Positions 1 through 6,793 of a stretch of DNA of 9,726 nucleotides are shown here, piece by piece. Positions within the stretch are counted from its first letter, which is position 1, and every line of letters begins with the position of its first letter. Under the pieces are notes generated by a model that did no database searches, had not been told where the DNA came from, and was given only the letters and a program-made list of their open reading frames with translations. This DNA comes from Sutterella sp. (GTDB lineage Bacteria; Pseudomonadota; Gammaproteobacteria; Burkholderiales; Burkholderiaceae_F). The position numbers and the translations under genes were made by a program. Where the stretch lies: NCBI GenBank assembly GCA_019410445.1, contig DXSO01000060.1, positions 1 through 9,726 of the forward strand, read 5' to 3'.

Positions 1-2
1 AC

Positions 3-1445
3 ACGGCCATTGATCTGGGCGTTGAGGTGCTGCCAGTTCTCAACAAGATGGATCTTGCAAGCGCCGATCCCGATTCTGCCAAAGAAGAAATTGAAGACGT
101 CATCGGTATTGATGCGACCGACGCTGTCGAATGTTCTGCAAAGACAGGCATGGGAATTGACGATATTCTCGAGCGCATCGTTCGTGATGTGCCGCCTCCG
201 AGTGGGCAGGAGCAGGCTCCTTTGCAGGCGCTCATCATCGACAGCTGGTTTGACAATTATGTCGGTATCGTCACCCTTGTTCGTGTTGTCAACGGTGTGA
301 TTCGTCCCAAGGACAAAGTCATGCTGATGGCTTCCGGCGCGACGCATCTTGTCGAGCAGGTGGGTGTTTTCACGCCTAAGGCTCAGGTGCGCGACTGTCT
401 CAAGCCCGGTGAGGTCGGCTTTGTGGTTTCCGGTATTAAGGAGCTCAAGGAAGCGCGTGTCGGTGATACGTTTACGCATGCTCAGAATCCGGCGCAAGAG
501 CCTCTGCCCGGTTTCAAAGAAGTCAAACCGCAGGTGTTTGCGGGTCTTTATCCGGTTGAATCCAATCAATACGACGCGCTTCGTGAAGCGCTGATGAAGC
601 TGCAGCTCAATGATGCCGCACTGCAGTTTGAGCCCGAAGTTTCTCAGGCTTTGGGTTTCGGTTTCCGCGCAGGTTTTCTGGGGTTGCTGCACATGGACAT
701 AGTGCAGGAACGACTCGAGCGCGAATATGACATGGATCTCATCACGACGGCTCCGAGCGTGGTCTACGAAGTCCTGATGACCAACGGGGAAGTCATTCGT
801 GTGGAGAACCCAAGCAAACTGCCGCCGGTCGATAAGATTGCGGAAATTCGCGAGCCGATCGACACCGTGACGATTTTCGTGCCCAACGAGTACGTTGGCG
901 CAGTGATGAAGCTGTGCCAGGAAAAGCGCGGCGTTCAGATCAATTTGGCTTATCACGGTCGACAGGTTCACCTCACTTATGAGTTGCCTTTGGCCGAGAT
1001 TGTTCTGGACTTTTTCGATCGAATGAAGTCGATTACGCGCGGCTACGCATCGATGGACTACGAATTTAAGGAATATCGTGCCAGCGATGTCGTCAAGGTC
1101 GATATGCTGATTAACGGTGATCGCGTTGATGCTCTGAGTTCGATTATTCACCGCACCAATGCGCAGTCTCGCGGCCGTGAAATCGTAACTCGTCTTCGCA
1201 GTTTGATTCCGCGCCAGATGTACGACGTCGCCATTCAGGCTGCCATCGGAGCGAATATTATTGCGCGCGAAAACGTTAAGGCGCTGCGTAAAAACGTGCT
1301 TGCCAAGTGCTACGGCGGTGACATTACGCGTAAAAAGAAACTGCTCGAAAAGCAGAAGGCGGGTAAGAAACGCATGAAACAGGTTGGCAGCGTGGAGATT
1401 CCGCAGGAAGCCTTCCTTGCAATTCTGCAGGTTGACGACAAATAA
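3..1445 (+). CDS. lepA: Elongation factor 4 (LepA), 5'-truncated by window edge
   Basis: This is the C-terminal 480 residues of the ribosome-associated GTPase EF4/LepA, which acts on elongating or initiating 70S ribosomes at the inner face of the membrane or in the cytosol. The frame is open to the left edge. The first visible residues (TAIDLGVEVLPVLNKMDL) contain the G4 motif NKMD at residues 14-17, followed by the G5-type SAKTG, so the G1-G3 motifs lie upstream of the window. In full-length LepA (about 597-600 aa) NKxD falls near residue 131, so about 117 residues are missing and the gene is otherwise of normal length. After the G domain come domain II (RVVNGVIRPKDKVMLM), the EF-G-like domain with GFGFRAGFLGLLHMDIVQERL, and the LepA-specific C-terminal domain (RENVKALRKNVLAKCYGGD, then KKKLLEKQKAGKKRMK). 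The GTG at 27 is internal, not the start. In many proteobacteria lepA is paired with lepB, as here. No frameshift is seen. Confidence 0.97.
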   Translation, partial: TAIDLGVEVLPVLNKMDLASADPDSAKEEIEDVIGIDATDAVECSAKTGMGIDDILERIVRDVPPPSGQEQAPLQALIIDSWFDNYVGIVTLVRVVNGVIRPKDKVMLMASGATHLVEQVGVFTPKAQVRDCLKPGEVGFVVSGIKELKEARVGDTFTHAQNPAQEPLPGFKEVKPQVFAGLYPVESNQYDALREALMKLQLNDAALQFEPEVSQALGFGFRAGFLGLLHMDIVQERLEREYDMDLITTAPSVVYEVLMTNGEVIRVENPSKLPPVDKIAEIREPIDTVTIFVPNEYVGAVMKLCQEKRGVQINLAYHGRQVHLTYELPLAEIVLDFFDRMKSITRGYASMDYEFKEYRASDVVKVDMLINGDRVDALSSIIHRTNAQSRGREIVTRLRSLIPRQMYDVAIQAAIGANIIARENVKALRKNVLAKCYGGDITRKKKLLEKQKAGKKRMKQVGSVEIPQEAFLAILQVDDK

Positions 1446-1463
1446 GCCAATGGCGCAAACGGG

Positions 1464-1502
1464 GCCGGCAATTTTCGTACCAAGTGCGGAGTGCCGGCTT
1501 TT
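1464..1502 (+). terminator. Hairpin plus T-run between lepA and lepB (terminator or attenuator)
   Basis: GCCGGCA at 1464-1470 pairs perfectly with TGCCGGC at 1492-1498. Inside it, TTCGTAC (1474-1480) pairs with GTGCGGA (1484-1490), with two G-U pairs, closing a CAA triloop. Only a short asymmetric bulge (1471-1473 against 1491) separates the two helices, giving about 14 base pairs. TTTTG follows directly. It starts 19 nt after the lepA stop, a usual place for an intrinsic terminator. The T-run is only four long, so it may be leaky and act as an attenuator, a 3'-end stabiliser or an RNA-processing site before lepB. Confidence 0.6.
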
Positions 1503-1560
1503 GCAACGAATTCAAAACGGGGCGCAGCTGATGTGAAGGCGGCTGATCAGCTCCGGTCCT

Positions 1561-1573
1561 GAGGGGACAGACG
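1561..1573 (+). promoter_or_regulatory. Ribosome binding site of lepB
   Basis: GAGGGG at 1561-1566 is a good Shine-Dalgarno match, about 7 nt before the ATG at 1574. It supports this ATG as the lepB start and shows that lepB is translated independently of lepA. Confidence 0.7.
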
Positions 1574-2464
1574 ATGAATTTTGCTTTGATTTTGTTTTTG
1601 CTGACGGTCTTTACCGGCGTGATGTGGCTTGCCGAGAAGTTTTATTTTCGGCCGCGCCGCAAGGCAAAGGCTGATGCTGAGGCTCGGGAGTTTGAGGCGG
1701 CCAATCGAGAAGCCATCGATCGCGGCGAAGTTTCGGTCATCAAGACTCGAAACGACATGTATGCAGCCAGTGTCAATATGCCTTGGTGGCTTGACTATAC
1801 CGCCGGTCTTTTCCCGGTGATTTTGGTTGTGTTTTTGCTGCGCTCGTTTTTGTTTGAACCGTTTCGCATTCCTTCGGGGTCTATGCTGCCGACGCTCTAC
1901 ATCGGCGACTTTATTTTGGTCAATAAATACACGTACGGTGTGCGTTTGCCCGTAATCAATACCAAAATCATTGACGTGGGCAGCCCCCAACGAGGTGACG
2001 TGATGGTATTTCGTTATCCGCTTGATGAGTCCATGGACTACATCAAGCGCGTGGTTGGCCTGCCGGGAGATACGGTGAGCTATATCAACAAGGAAATACG
2101 CATCAACGGGGAGCCCGTCAAGCAGACGATTGTCGGCGATTGGGTTGATCCGTTTTCTTTGGTGACTCTCTCTGAGAGAACAGAAAAACTGGGGGACCAC
2201 GAGCACCGTTTGGCAGTTGATAATCGTTATCCGGCCGGATTGCGCGGTCAGCCCTATCCTCGTGTCGGCAATGCTTGCCGCTACTACAGCAACGGTTTCG
2301 TCTGCAAAGTTCCCGAAGGTCAGTACTTTGTCATGGGGGACAATCGTGACAACAGTGAGGACAGTCGCTATTGGGGATTTGTGACCGACGACCAAATCGT
2401 TGGAAAGGCTGTTGTCGTGTGGGCTAACTTCAGCGACATGAGCCGCGTGGGATCGATTCGGTAA
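1574..2464 (+). CDS. lepB: Signal peptidase I
   Basis: This 296-aa inner-membrane serine protease removes signal peptides from exported preproteins on the periplasmic side. Two membrane segments precede the catalytic domain: residues 2-19 (NFALILFLLTVFTGVMWL) and about 76-94 (AGLFPVILVVFLLRSFLF), separated by a charged cytoplasmic loop. The family boxes are all present. PSGSM places the nucleophile at Ser103; DYIKRVVGLPGD places the general base at Lys158; GDNRDNSEDSRYWGF (residues 255-269) is the C-terminal signature. Cys235 and Cys244 in NACRYYSNGFVCK sit where the E. coli enzyme has its periplasmic disulfide. The length suits a betaproteobacterial LepB, slightly shorter than the 324 aa of E. 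coli. It opens the tight block lepB-rnc-era-recO, with rnc starting 12 nt after its stop. Nothing is missing from the active site. Confidence 0.97.
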   Translation: MNFALILFLLTVFTGVMWLAEKFYFRPRRKAKADAEAREFEAANREAIDRGEVSVIKTRNDMYAASVNMPWWLDYTAGLFPVILVVFLLRSFLFEPFRIPSGSMLPTLYIGDFILVNKYTYGVRLPVINTKIIDVGSPQRGDVMVFRYPLDESMDYIKRVVGLPGDTVSYINKEIRINGEPVKQTIVGDWVDPFSLVTLSERTEKLGDHEHRLAVDNRYPAGLRGQPYPRVGNACRYYSNGFVCKVPEGQYFVMGDNRDNSEDSRYWGFVTDDQIVGKAVVVWANFSDMSRVGSIR

Positions 2465-2476
2465 GCAGAGGCAGAT

Positions 2477-3202
2477 ATGACGACATCCGTGTCACGAGTG
2501 CTGCTTGCTCCGGAAGAACTTGAAGCGCGCATCGGTTATCAGTTCAAGAACAAAGCTTTGCTCAAGAGGGCTTTGACACACCGCAGTTTCGGTGCCGAAC
2601 ACAACGAACGACTGGAATTTCTCGGCGATTCGGTTCTCAATTGCGTCATCGGCCATGCTCTTTTTTTGCGTGACCGGCACTTCACCGAAGGTGTTTTGTC
2701 GCGCGTGAGAGCCAATCTTGTCTGCGAAAAGGCTCTCGATGAAATTGCGGCGCAGATTCAGATCGGCCAGTTTATTTACCTTGGTGAAGGTGAACTCAAG
2801 ACCGGAGGAGCGGATCGCCCTTCGATTTTGGCTGATGCGTGCGAGGCTGTTTTCGGCGCCGTTTTTCTCGACAGTGGTTTTGAGCAGGCTCAGCAGGTTA
2901 TTCTGCGACTTTATGAGCCGATTCTTTCCGCCAAAGCCATGTCTGGAGAGCGTCTGTCAAAGGATCACAAGACGCTTTTGCAGGAATTTCTGCAAGCTCG
3001 TCGCATGCCGGTGCCTGCATACCGTATCATCAAGGTGACCGGTGCGGCGCACTGTCAGCATTTTGTGTGCGCATGCAGCGTTCAAAAAGCAGAGATGGAA
3101 GAGCTTGGCGAGGGTAAAAGCCGTCGTGAAGCAGAGCAGGAAGCTGCCGGCAAAATGCTCGAAAAACTCAAGGTCAAGTTTCCCTACACCAAGAAGAAGT
3201 AA
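2477..3202 (+). CDS. rnc: Ribonuclease III
   Basis: This 241-aa double-strand-specific endoribonuclease matures rRNA precursors and processes structured mRNAs and antisense pairs. The RNase III domain spans residues 14-150 with the signature NERLEFLGDSVL (43-54). The metal-binding acidic residues are in place: Glu44, Glu47, Asp51, Glu71 (TEGVLSR), Asp120 and Glu123 (LADACEAVFGA). A double-stranded-RNA-binding domain follows at about 163-232 (KDHKTLLQEFLQ ... GKSRREAEQEAAGKMLEKL), ending in a basic tail. An AGAGG Shine-Dalgarno at 2467-2471, 5 nt from the ATG, supports this start. In E. coli the rnc-era-recO transcript is autoregulated by RNase III cleavage in its leader; no clear equivalent lies directly before this rnc because lepB is only 12 nt upstream. 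Confidence 0.98.
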   Translation: MTTSVSRVLLAPEELEARIGYQFKNKALLKRALTHRSFGAEHNERLEFLGDSVLNCVIGHALFLRDRHFTEGVLSRVRANLVCEKALDEIAAQIQIGQFIYLGEGELKTGGADRPSILADACEAVFGAVFLDSGFEQAQQVILRLYEPILSAKAMSGERLSKDHKTLLQEFLQARRMPVPAYRIIKVTGAAHCQHFVCACSVQKAEMEELGEGKSRREAEQEAAGKMLEKLKVKFPYTKKK

Positions 3203-3207
3203 CGGTC

Positions 3208-4158
3208 ATGAGCGACAATGATTTTGAAGCCATGTTGGCGGCGGCCGGCATGGGTAAAAAGGAATATTCCGAGGATTTTCGCTGCGGTTACGTTGCGGTT
3301 GTCGGGCGGCCGAATGTCGGCAAATCGACACTGATCAACGCCATTGTGGGCGAGAAGGTTTCGATTACTTCAAAAAAGCCTCAGACGACGCGGGATCGTG
3401 TTCTTGGCGTGGCAACGGATGACGATGCTCAGATCGTTTTTGTTGATACTCCGGGCTTTCAGTCAAAGCACACATCGCAGCTGCTAAAGCACATGAACCG
3501 TACCGTGCGGACTGCGTTGGCCGACGTTGAGGCGGTTTTGTTCGTCATTGATTCCGCTGGCTGGAAAAGTGACGATGAACTTGTGCTTAAGCTGCTTGAT
3601 CGAGAGTCCAAGAACGTTATTCTGGTGCTCAATAAAATCGACCTGCTCAAGGATAAGGATCGACTCTTGCCGCTGATGGCTGAGTCGATGCAGAAATTCC
3701 CCTTTACGGCGATTGTTCCGGTGAGTGCGGAAAAAGGCAAGATGCTGGATGATCTCAAGGATGAGATTAAAAAGCTGTTGCCGCCGTCACCTCCTTATTT
3801 TGATGCGGAACTCTACACCGATAAGTCGCCTCGATTCATTGCGGCTGAGACGATTCGAGAAAAGGCTTTCCGACTGCTTGGCGATGAACTGCCCTACGGT
3901 TTGGCCGTCATGATTGAACGTTGGAGCGAAGATGAAGACAGTGCGGAGATCATTGCTTCACTGTGGGTTAATCGCGAAAGTCACAAGCCGATCGTAATCG
4001 GAGAAAAAGGCGCGAAGCTTCGTGAAATCAGCCGATTGGCTCGAGCCGATATTTCGGAGTTGCTCGGCAAGCGTGTTCACTTGGAAGTGTGGGTGCGTGT
4101 GCGCCGAGGTTGGAGCGATGACGCCCGCATTTTGAAATCACTCGGCTACGGTGATTGA
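3208..4158 (+). CDS. era: GTPase Era (30S ribosomal subunit assembly)
   Basis: This 316-aa protein is Era, an essential GTPase that binds the 3' end of 16S rRNA during 30S maturation and couples assembly to growth. The GTPase motifs are complete: G1 GRPNVGKS (33-40), switch-I threonines in KPQTTRDR (58-64), G3 DTPG (80-83), G4 NKID (142-145) and G5 SAEKG (173-177). The linker LPPSPPYFDAELYTDKSPRF leads into the C-terminal KH domain, whose loop is IVIGEKGAKLREI (262-274). An extra N-terminal stretch of about 25 residues precedes the G domain; it is longer than in E. coli Era (301 aa) and common in betaproteobacteria. The start lies 5 nt after the rnc stop with only a weak purine-rich Shine-Dalgarno (AAGAAG inside the end of rnc), which suggests translational coupling to rnc. 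Confidence 0.97.
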   Translation: MSDNDFEAMLAAAGMGKKEYSEDFRCGYVAVVGRPNVGKSTLINAIVGEKVSITSKKPQTTRDRVLGVATDDDAQIVFVDTPGFQSKHTSQLLKHMNRTVRTALADVEAVLFVIDSAGWKSDDELVLKLLDRESKNVILVLNKIDLLKDKDRLLPLMAESMQKFPFTAIVPVSAEKGKMLDDLKDEIKKLLPPSPPYFDAELYTDKSPRFIAAETIREKAFRLLGDELPYGLAVMIERWSEDEDSAEIIASLWVNRESHKPIVIGEKGAKLREISRLARADISELLGKRVHLEVWVRVRRGWSDDARILKSLGYGD

Positions 4159-4168
4159 TTTTTGATTC

Positions 4169-4912
4169 ATGCTCGAATTGACACCGTTTAAAGGCGGCGG
4201 GCGCGGTCAGATGCTTCGGGTGCGCTCGGAGCCGGCATTTGTGCTCTCGACTCATCCCTGGAAGGAAACAAGCCTTATAGCTGAATTGCTTACTCAGCAG
4301 CACGGTCGAGTAACGGTCGTGGTGCGCGGTGCCAAACGTGTTTCGAGTCGCTTCCGCGGTCTCATCAATCCGTTTGTGCCTTTGCTGGTGAGCTTTTTCG
4401 GGGCTGCCGATATTAAAAATCTGACCGATGCTCGTTGGATGGGGGGATTGGTTCCAATTGAACCGGAGGCTCTCGTATCGGCTTTTTATGTCAATGAGCT
4501 TGTCTTGCGCCTGACAGTAAGAGGAGATCCTTTGCCATCGCTTTTCGATGCCTATACACGGGTGTTGGGGGATTTGGCACTGAAGTCCGGCCGAGAGCTT
4601 TCCATCGCATTGCGGTGTTTTGAAATACAACTTCTTTCCCACTTGGGTTGGAGTCAGACTGCCAAACTCAAGGAGTTTCGAGACGGAGCGCTCTGGACGG
4701 TGAAAAATGGAGAGCTCGTTATCGTCGAGGAACTTGAAGAAGGCCAAATGCCTGTGAGCGAAGCAACCGTGCGCGCCATTGTATTGGGAGAAATTCACAC
4801 AACGTCTGATTTGCGGGAAATACGAGACGTTTTGCGCCGCATAATCGGCTACTATGTGGGCGAAGTCGGGTTTAAGACCCGAAGAACTCTGGAACATTGG
4901 TCTCAGTTCTGA
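4169..4912 (+). CDS. recO: DNA repair protein RecO
   Basis: This 247-aa protein is the recombination mediator that, with RecR, loads RecA onto SSB-coated single-stranded gaps (RecFOR pathway). The N-terminal OB-fold region is recognisable in EPAFVLSTHPWKETSLIAELLTQ and HGRVTVVVRGAKR (residues about 21-58), followed by LINPFVPLLVSFFG. The helical C-terminal part contains ALVSAFYVNELVLRL, LFDAYTRVL and the ending IIGYYVGEVGFKTRR. The four zinc-ligand cysteines of Gram-positive and Thermus-type RecO are absent (a single cysteine, in LRCFEIQLL), as in E. coli. The start is uncertain: ATG 4169 has no clear Shine-Dalgarno, and the in-frame ATG at 4211 (MLRVRSEPAF) would give 233 aa, beginning just before the conserved part. 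It lies 10 nt after era and is probably cotranscribed with it. Confidence 0.93.
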   Translation: MLELTPFKGGGRGQMLRVRSEPAFVLSTHPWKETSLIAELLTQQHGRVTVVVRGAKRVSSRFRGLINPFVPLLVSFFGAADIKNLTDARWMGGLVPIEPEALVSAFYVNELVLRLTVRGDPLPSLFDAYTRVLGDLALKSGRELSIALRCFEIQLLSHLGWSQTAKLKEFRDGALWTVKNGELVIVEELEEGQMPVSEATVRAIVLGEIHTTSDLREIRDVLRRIIGYYVGEVGFKTRRTLEHWSQF

Positions 4913-4988
4913 AGCCTTAGCCAGAAACGGCGGCCGATCGTACGAGTTCTAGACAACCGTCTGTTGTTTTTAAGTCAACACGTTCGTT
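4913..4988 (+). other. recO-pdxJ gap with a weak hairpin
   Basis: This is the longest gap inside the rnc-to-pncB block. AGACAAC (4951-4957) can pair with GTTGTTT (4963-4969) around a CGTCT loop, with further T bases to 4971. The stem is A/T-rich and contains one G-U pair, so it is a poor terminator. No convincing -35/-10 pair and no Shine-Dalgarno before the pdxJ ATG are visible. An in-frame TAA at 4971 limits how far pdxJ could extend upstream. Confidence 0.3.
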
Positions 4989-5756
4989 ATGCTCACCAAG
5001 CTTTCCGTCAATCTCAACAAAATTGCGCTTTTGCGTAACTCTCGTGAGGGCAATACGCCCTCGGTCACTTTGTTCGGTGCCGTTGCGCTCAAAAGCGGAG
5101 CAGCCGGCCTGACAGTTCATCCCAGACCCGATGAACGGCATATTCGCGCTGATGATGTGCCGGCTTTGTCCAAATTGATTGCCAATTGGCCGGGACGAGA
5201 ATTCAACATTGAGGGCAATCCCTTCATGAATTTGATGGACCACGTCCGCCGTGTGCGCCCGCATCAAGTGACCTTTGTTCCTGATAGTGAAACGCAGAAA
5301 ACAAGTGACCATGGGTTTGATCTTGTGGCCGACGGCGAAAAACTCCGTCCTTTGATTGCGGAAGCCAAATCATTGGGCTGCCGCGTCAGCTTGTTCATGG
5401 ATCCGAATCCGGAACAAATTGTTTTGGCCAAGGAGTTGGGGGCTGATCGCGTTGAACTTTATACGGAGGCGTACGCGGCTGCCTGCGGTACTCCGGCCGT
5501 CAAGAGTATGTTGGATCAATATCGTGCAGCGGCATTGGCTGCACGCGATGTCGGCCTGGGGGTCAATGCCGGACACGATCTGAGCCTGACCAATCTGCAG
5601 GATCTGCTGGTTGCTTGCGAGTGCATTGCCGAAGTATCTATCGGTCATGCGTTGGTGGCTGAAGCACTTGAATACGGTATGACCGAAACCGTGGGACGGT
5701 ATAACGCCGTGTGTTTGCGTGCAAGCGAAATCATTGCCCAAAAATCCGGCAAATAG
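4989..5756 (+). CDS. pdxJ: Pyridoxine 5'-phosphate synthase, divergent subgroup
   Basis: This 255-aa TIM-barrel enzyme condenses 3-amino-1-hydroxyacetone 1-phosphate with 1-deoxy-D-xylulose 5-phosphate to form pyridoxine 5'-phosphate, the last ring-forming step of DXP-dependent vitamin B6 synthesis. Family landmarks are LSVNLNKIALLRNSR (5-19), LTVHPRPDERHIRADDV (41-57), EFNIEGNP (71-78), VTFVPD (94-99), DRVELYTEAYA (153-163), GVNAGHDLSLTNL (191-203) and EVSIGHAL (215-222). The usual proteobacterial enzyme reads NIDHxATLR and VHLREDRRHI at the first two positions. This protein instead carries the NxNKIAxLRN / VHPRPDxRHI version that I associate with Bacteroidetes and a minority of proteobacteria. 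The barrel is complete and full length, so I expect it to be active. The function call is firm; the subgroup origin is inference from recalled motifs. nagZ follows after 20 nt with no acpS between. Confidence 0.94.
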   Translation: MLTKLSVNLNKIALLRNSREGNTPSVTLFGAVALKSGAAGLTVHPRPDERHIRADDVPALSKLIANWPGREFNIEGNPFMNLMDHVRRVRPHQVTFVPDSETQKTSDHGFDLVADGEKLRPLIAEAKSLGCRVSLFMDPNPEQIVLAKELGADRVELYTEAYAAACGTPAVKSMLDQYRAAALAARDVGLGVNAGHDLSLTNLQDLLVACECIAEVSIGHALVAEALEYGMTETVGRYNAVCLRASEIIAQKSGK

Positions 5757-5761
5757 TTTCA

Positions 5762-5776
5762 AGAAGAGGAAGAAAT
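5762..5776 (+). promoter_or_regulatory. Ribosome binding site that fixes the nagZ start
   Basis: AGAGGA at 5765-5770 lies 6 nt before ATG 5777, inside a purine-rich run (AAGAAGAGGAAGAAA). It favours this ATG over in-frame starts upstream such as GTG 5711, which would overlap the end of pdxJ and add residues not belonging to the NagZ fold. Confidence 0.75.
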
Positions 5777-6781
5777 ATGCTCGGTCCAGTTGTTTGTGAT
5801 ATCTCCGGTACCGTTCTCACAGAGATGGAAAAACGGCGTATTGCGCATCCGCTTGTGGGAATGGTGATTCTTTTCACTCGCAATTACGAAAACCGAGAAC
5901 AGCTCACAAAGCTGTGTGCGGAAATTCATGCTGTTAAACCCGGTATTCTGATCGGAGTCGATCACGAGGGAGGTCGCGTACAGCGTTTCCGTGAAGGCTT
6001 TACGGAAATTCCGGCAATGAGCGCCTACGGAGCAAGTTATCAGAGCGATCCGGAAGCTGCAGCTCGAGCACTGACAGCAGCCGGTTTTGTGATGGCGGCA
6101 GAACTCCGTACTGCCGGTGTGGATTTTAGTTTTGCTCCTGTTTTGGACTTGAACTGGGGCAAGAGCCAAATCATCGGGGAGCGTTCATTTGCGCTAGATC
6201 CTCGGGTGGTCACGCGCCTGGCTCGTGCAGTCAGTCATGGCATGCTGATGGCCGGCATGGCCAATTGCGGCAAGCACTTTCCTGGTCACGGCTATGCGGA
6301 AGCCGACAGTCACGTTGAATTGCCGGTGGATGATCGCGACGCTGTTCGTATTGAACACGCCGATGCAAAACCCTATACGTGGATGGGAATCGGATTGGCA
6401 TCCATCATGACGGCTCATGTGGTGTATCCGGCCTATGACGATGTGCCGGCAACGTTTTCGGAGAGAATTTTGAAAGGACTGCTGCGTGAGACGCTGCATT
6501 TCCCCGGATTTGTGTTCTCCGATGATCTCTCGATGAAGGGGGCGGGAGCAGGAACGCTTACGGATCGGGCTAGACGTGCTCTTGCTGCTGGATGCGACGC
6601 CGTGATTTGCTGTAATGCTCCCGAAGAGGTTGATCAGATGCTCGTGCAGCTTAAGTTCGAGCCTGATGCCGGTTGGTACGAACGCGCACGAGCCATTGAT
6701 CCCAAGGGTGCCTTCCCAAGTCATGAAGAACTGCTTGAGTCTCATGTTTACGGCGTATCGCGCGCTCTGATGATGTTGTAA
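5777..6781 (+). CDS. nagZ: Beta-N-acetylhexosaminidase NagZ (glycoside hydrolase family 3)
   Basis: This 334-aa cytoplasmic enzyme cleaves GlcNAc from GlcNAc-1,6-anhydro-muropeptides during peptidoglycan recycling, producing the 1,6-anhydroMurNAc-peptides that can signal AmpR-type regulators. The protein begins LGPVVCDISGTVLTEMEKRRIAHPLVGMVILFTRN, typical of proteobacterial NagZ. Key motifs are the sugar-binding GVDHEGGRVQRF (60-71), APVLDLNWG (120-128), the mobile catalytic loop KHFPGHGYAEADSH (166-179) with the Asp177-x-His179 dyad, and VFSDDLSMKGA (246-256) with the likely nucleophile Asp249. The length matches single-domain NagZ. No signal peptide is seen, consistent with a cytosolic enzyme. 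It sits in its usual place downstream of pdxJ, although acpS is missing. pncB starts 12 nt after its stop, so the two are probably cotranscribed. Confidence 0.96.
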   Translation: MLGPVVCDISGTVLTEMEKRRIAHPLVGMVILFTRNYENREQLTKLCAEIHAVKPGILIGVDHEGGRVQRFREGFTEIPAMSAYGASYQSDPEAAARALTAAGFVMAAELRTAGVDFSFAPVLDLNWGKSQIIGERSFALDPRVVTRLARAVSHGMLMAGMANCGKHFPGHGYAEADSHVELPVDDRDAVRIEHADAKPYTWMGIGLASIMTAHVVYPAYDDVPATFSERILKGLLRETLHFPGFVFSDDLSMKGAGAGTLTDRARRALAAGCDAVICCNAPEEVDQMLVQLKFEPDAGWYERARAIDPKGAFPSHEELLESHVYGVSRALMML

Positions 6782-6793
6782 GGATGCTTGGAC

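Noticed and set aside
1547..2395. Antisense open frame (282 codons) opposite lepB
   Set aside because: It mirrors the lepB reading frame, has low-complexity basic/His content, and shows no family motif.
4028..4897. Antisense open frame (289 codons) opposite recO
   Set aside because: No domain is recognisable, its composition is typical of a reverse-strand shadow, and recO on the + strand is well supported.
4951..4971. AGACAAC/GTTGTTT hairpin as a true terminator between recO and pdxJ
   Set aside because: The stem is short and A/T-rich with one G-U pair, and the T tail is partly used in the stem. It is recorded only as a weak structure.
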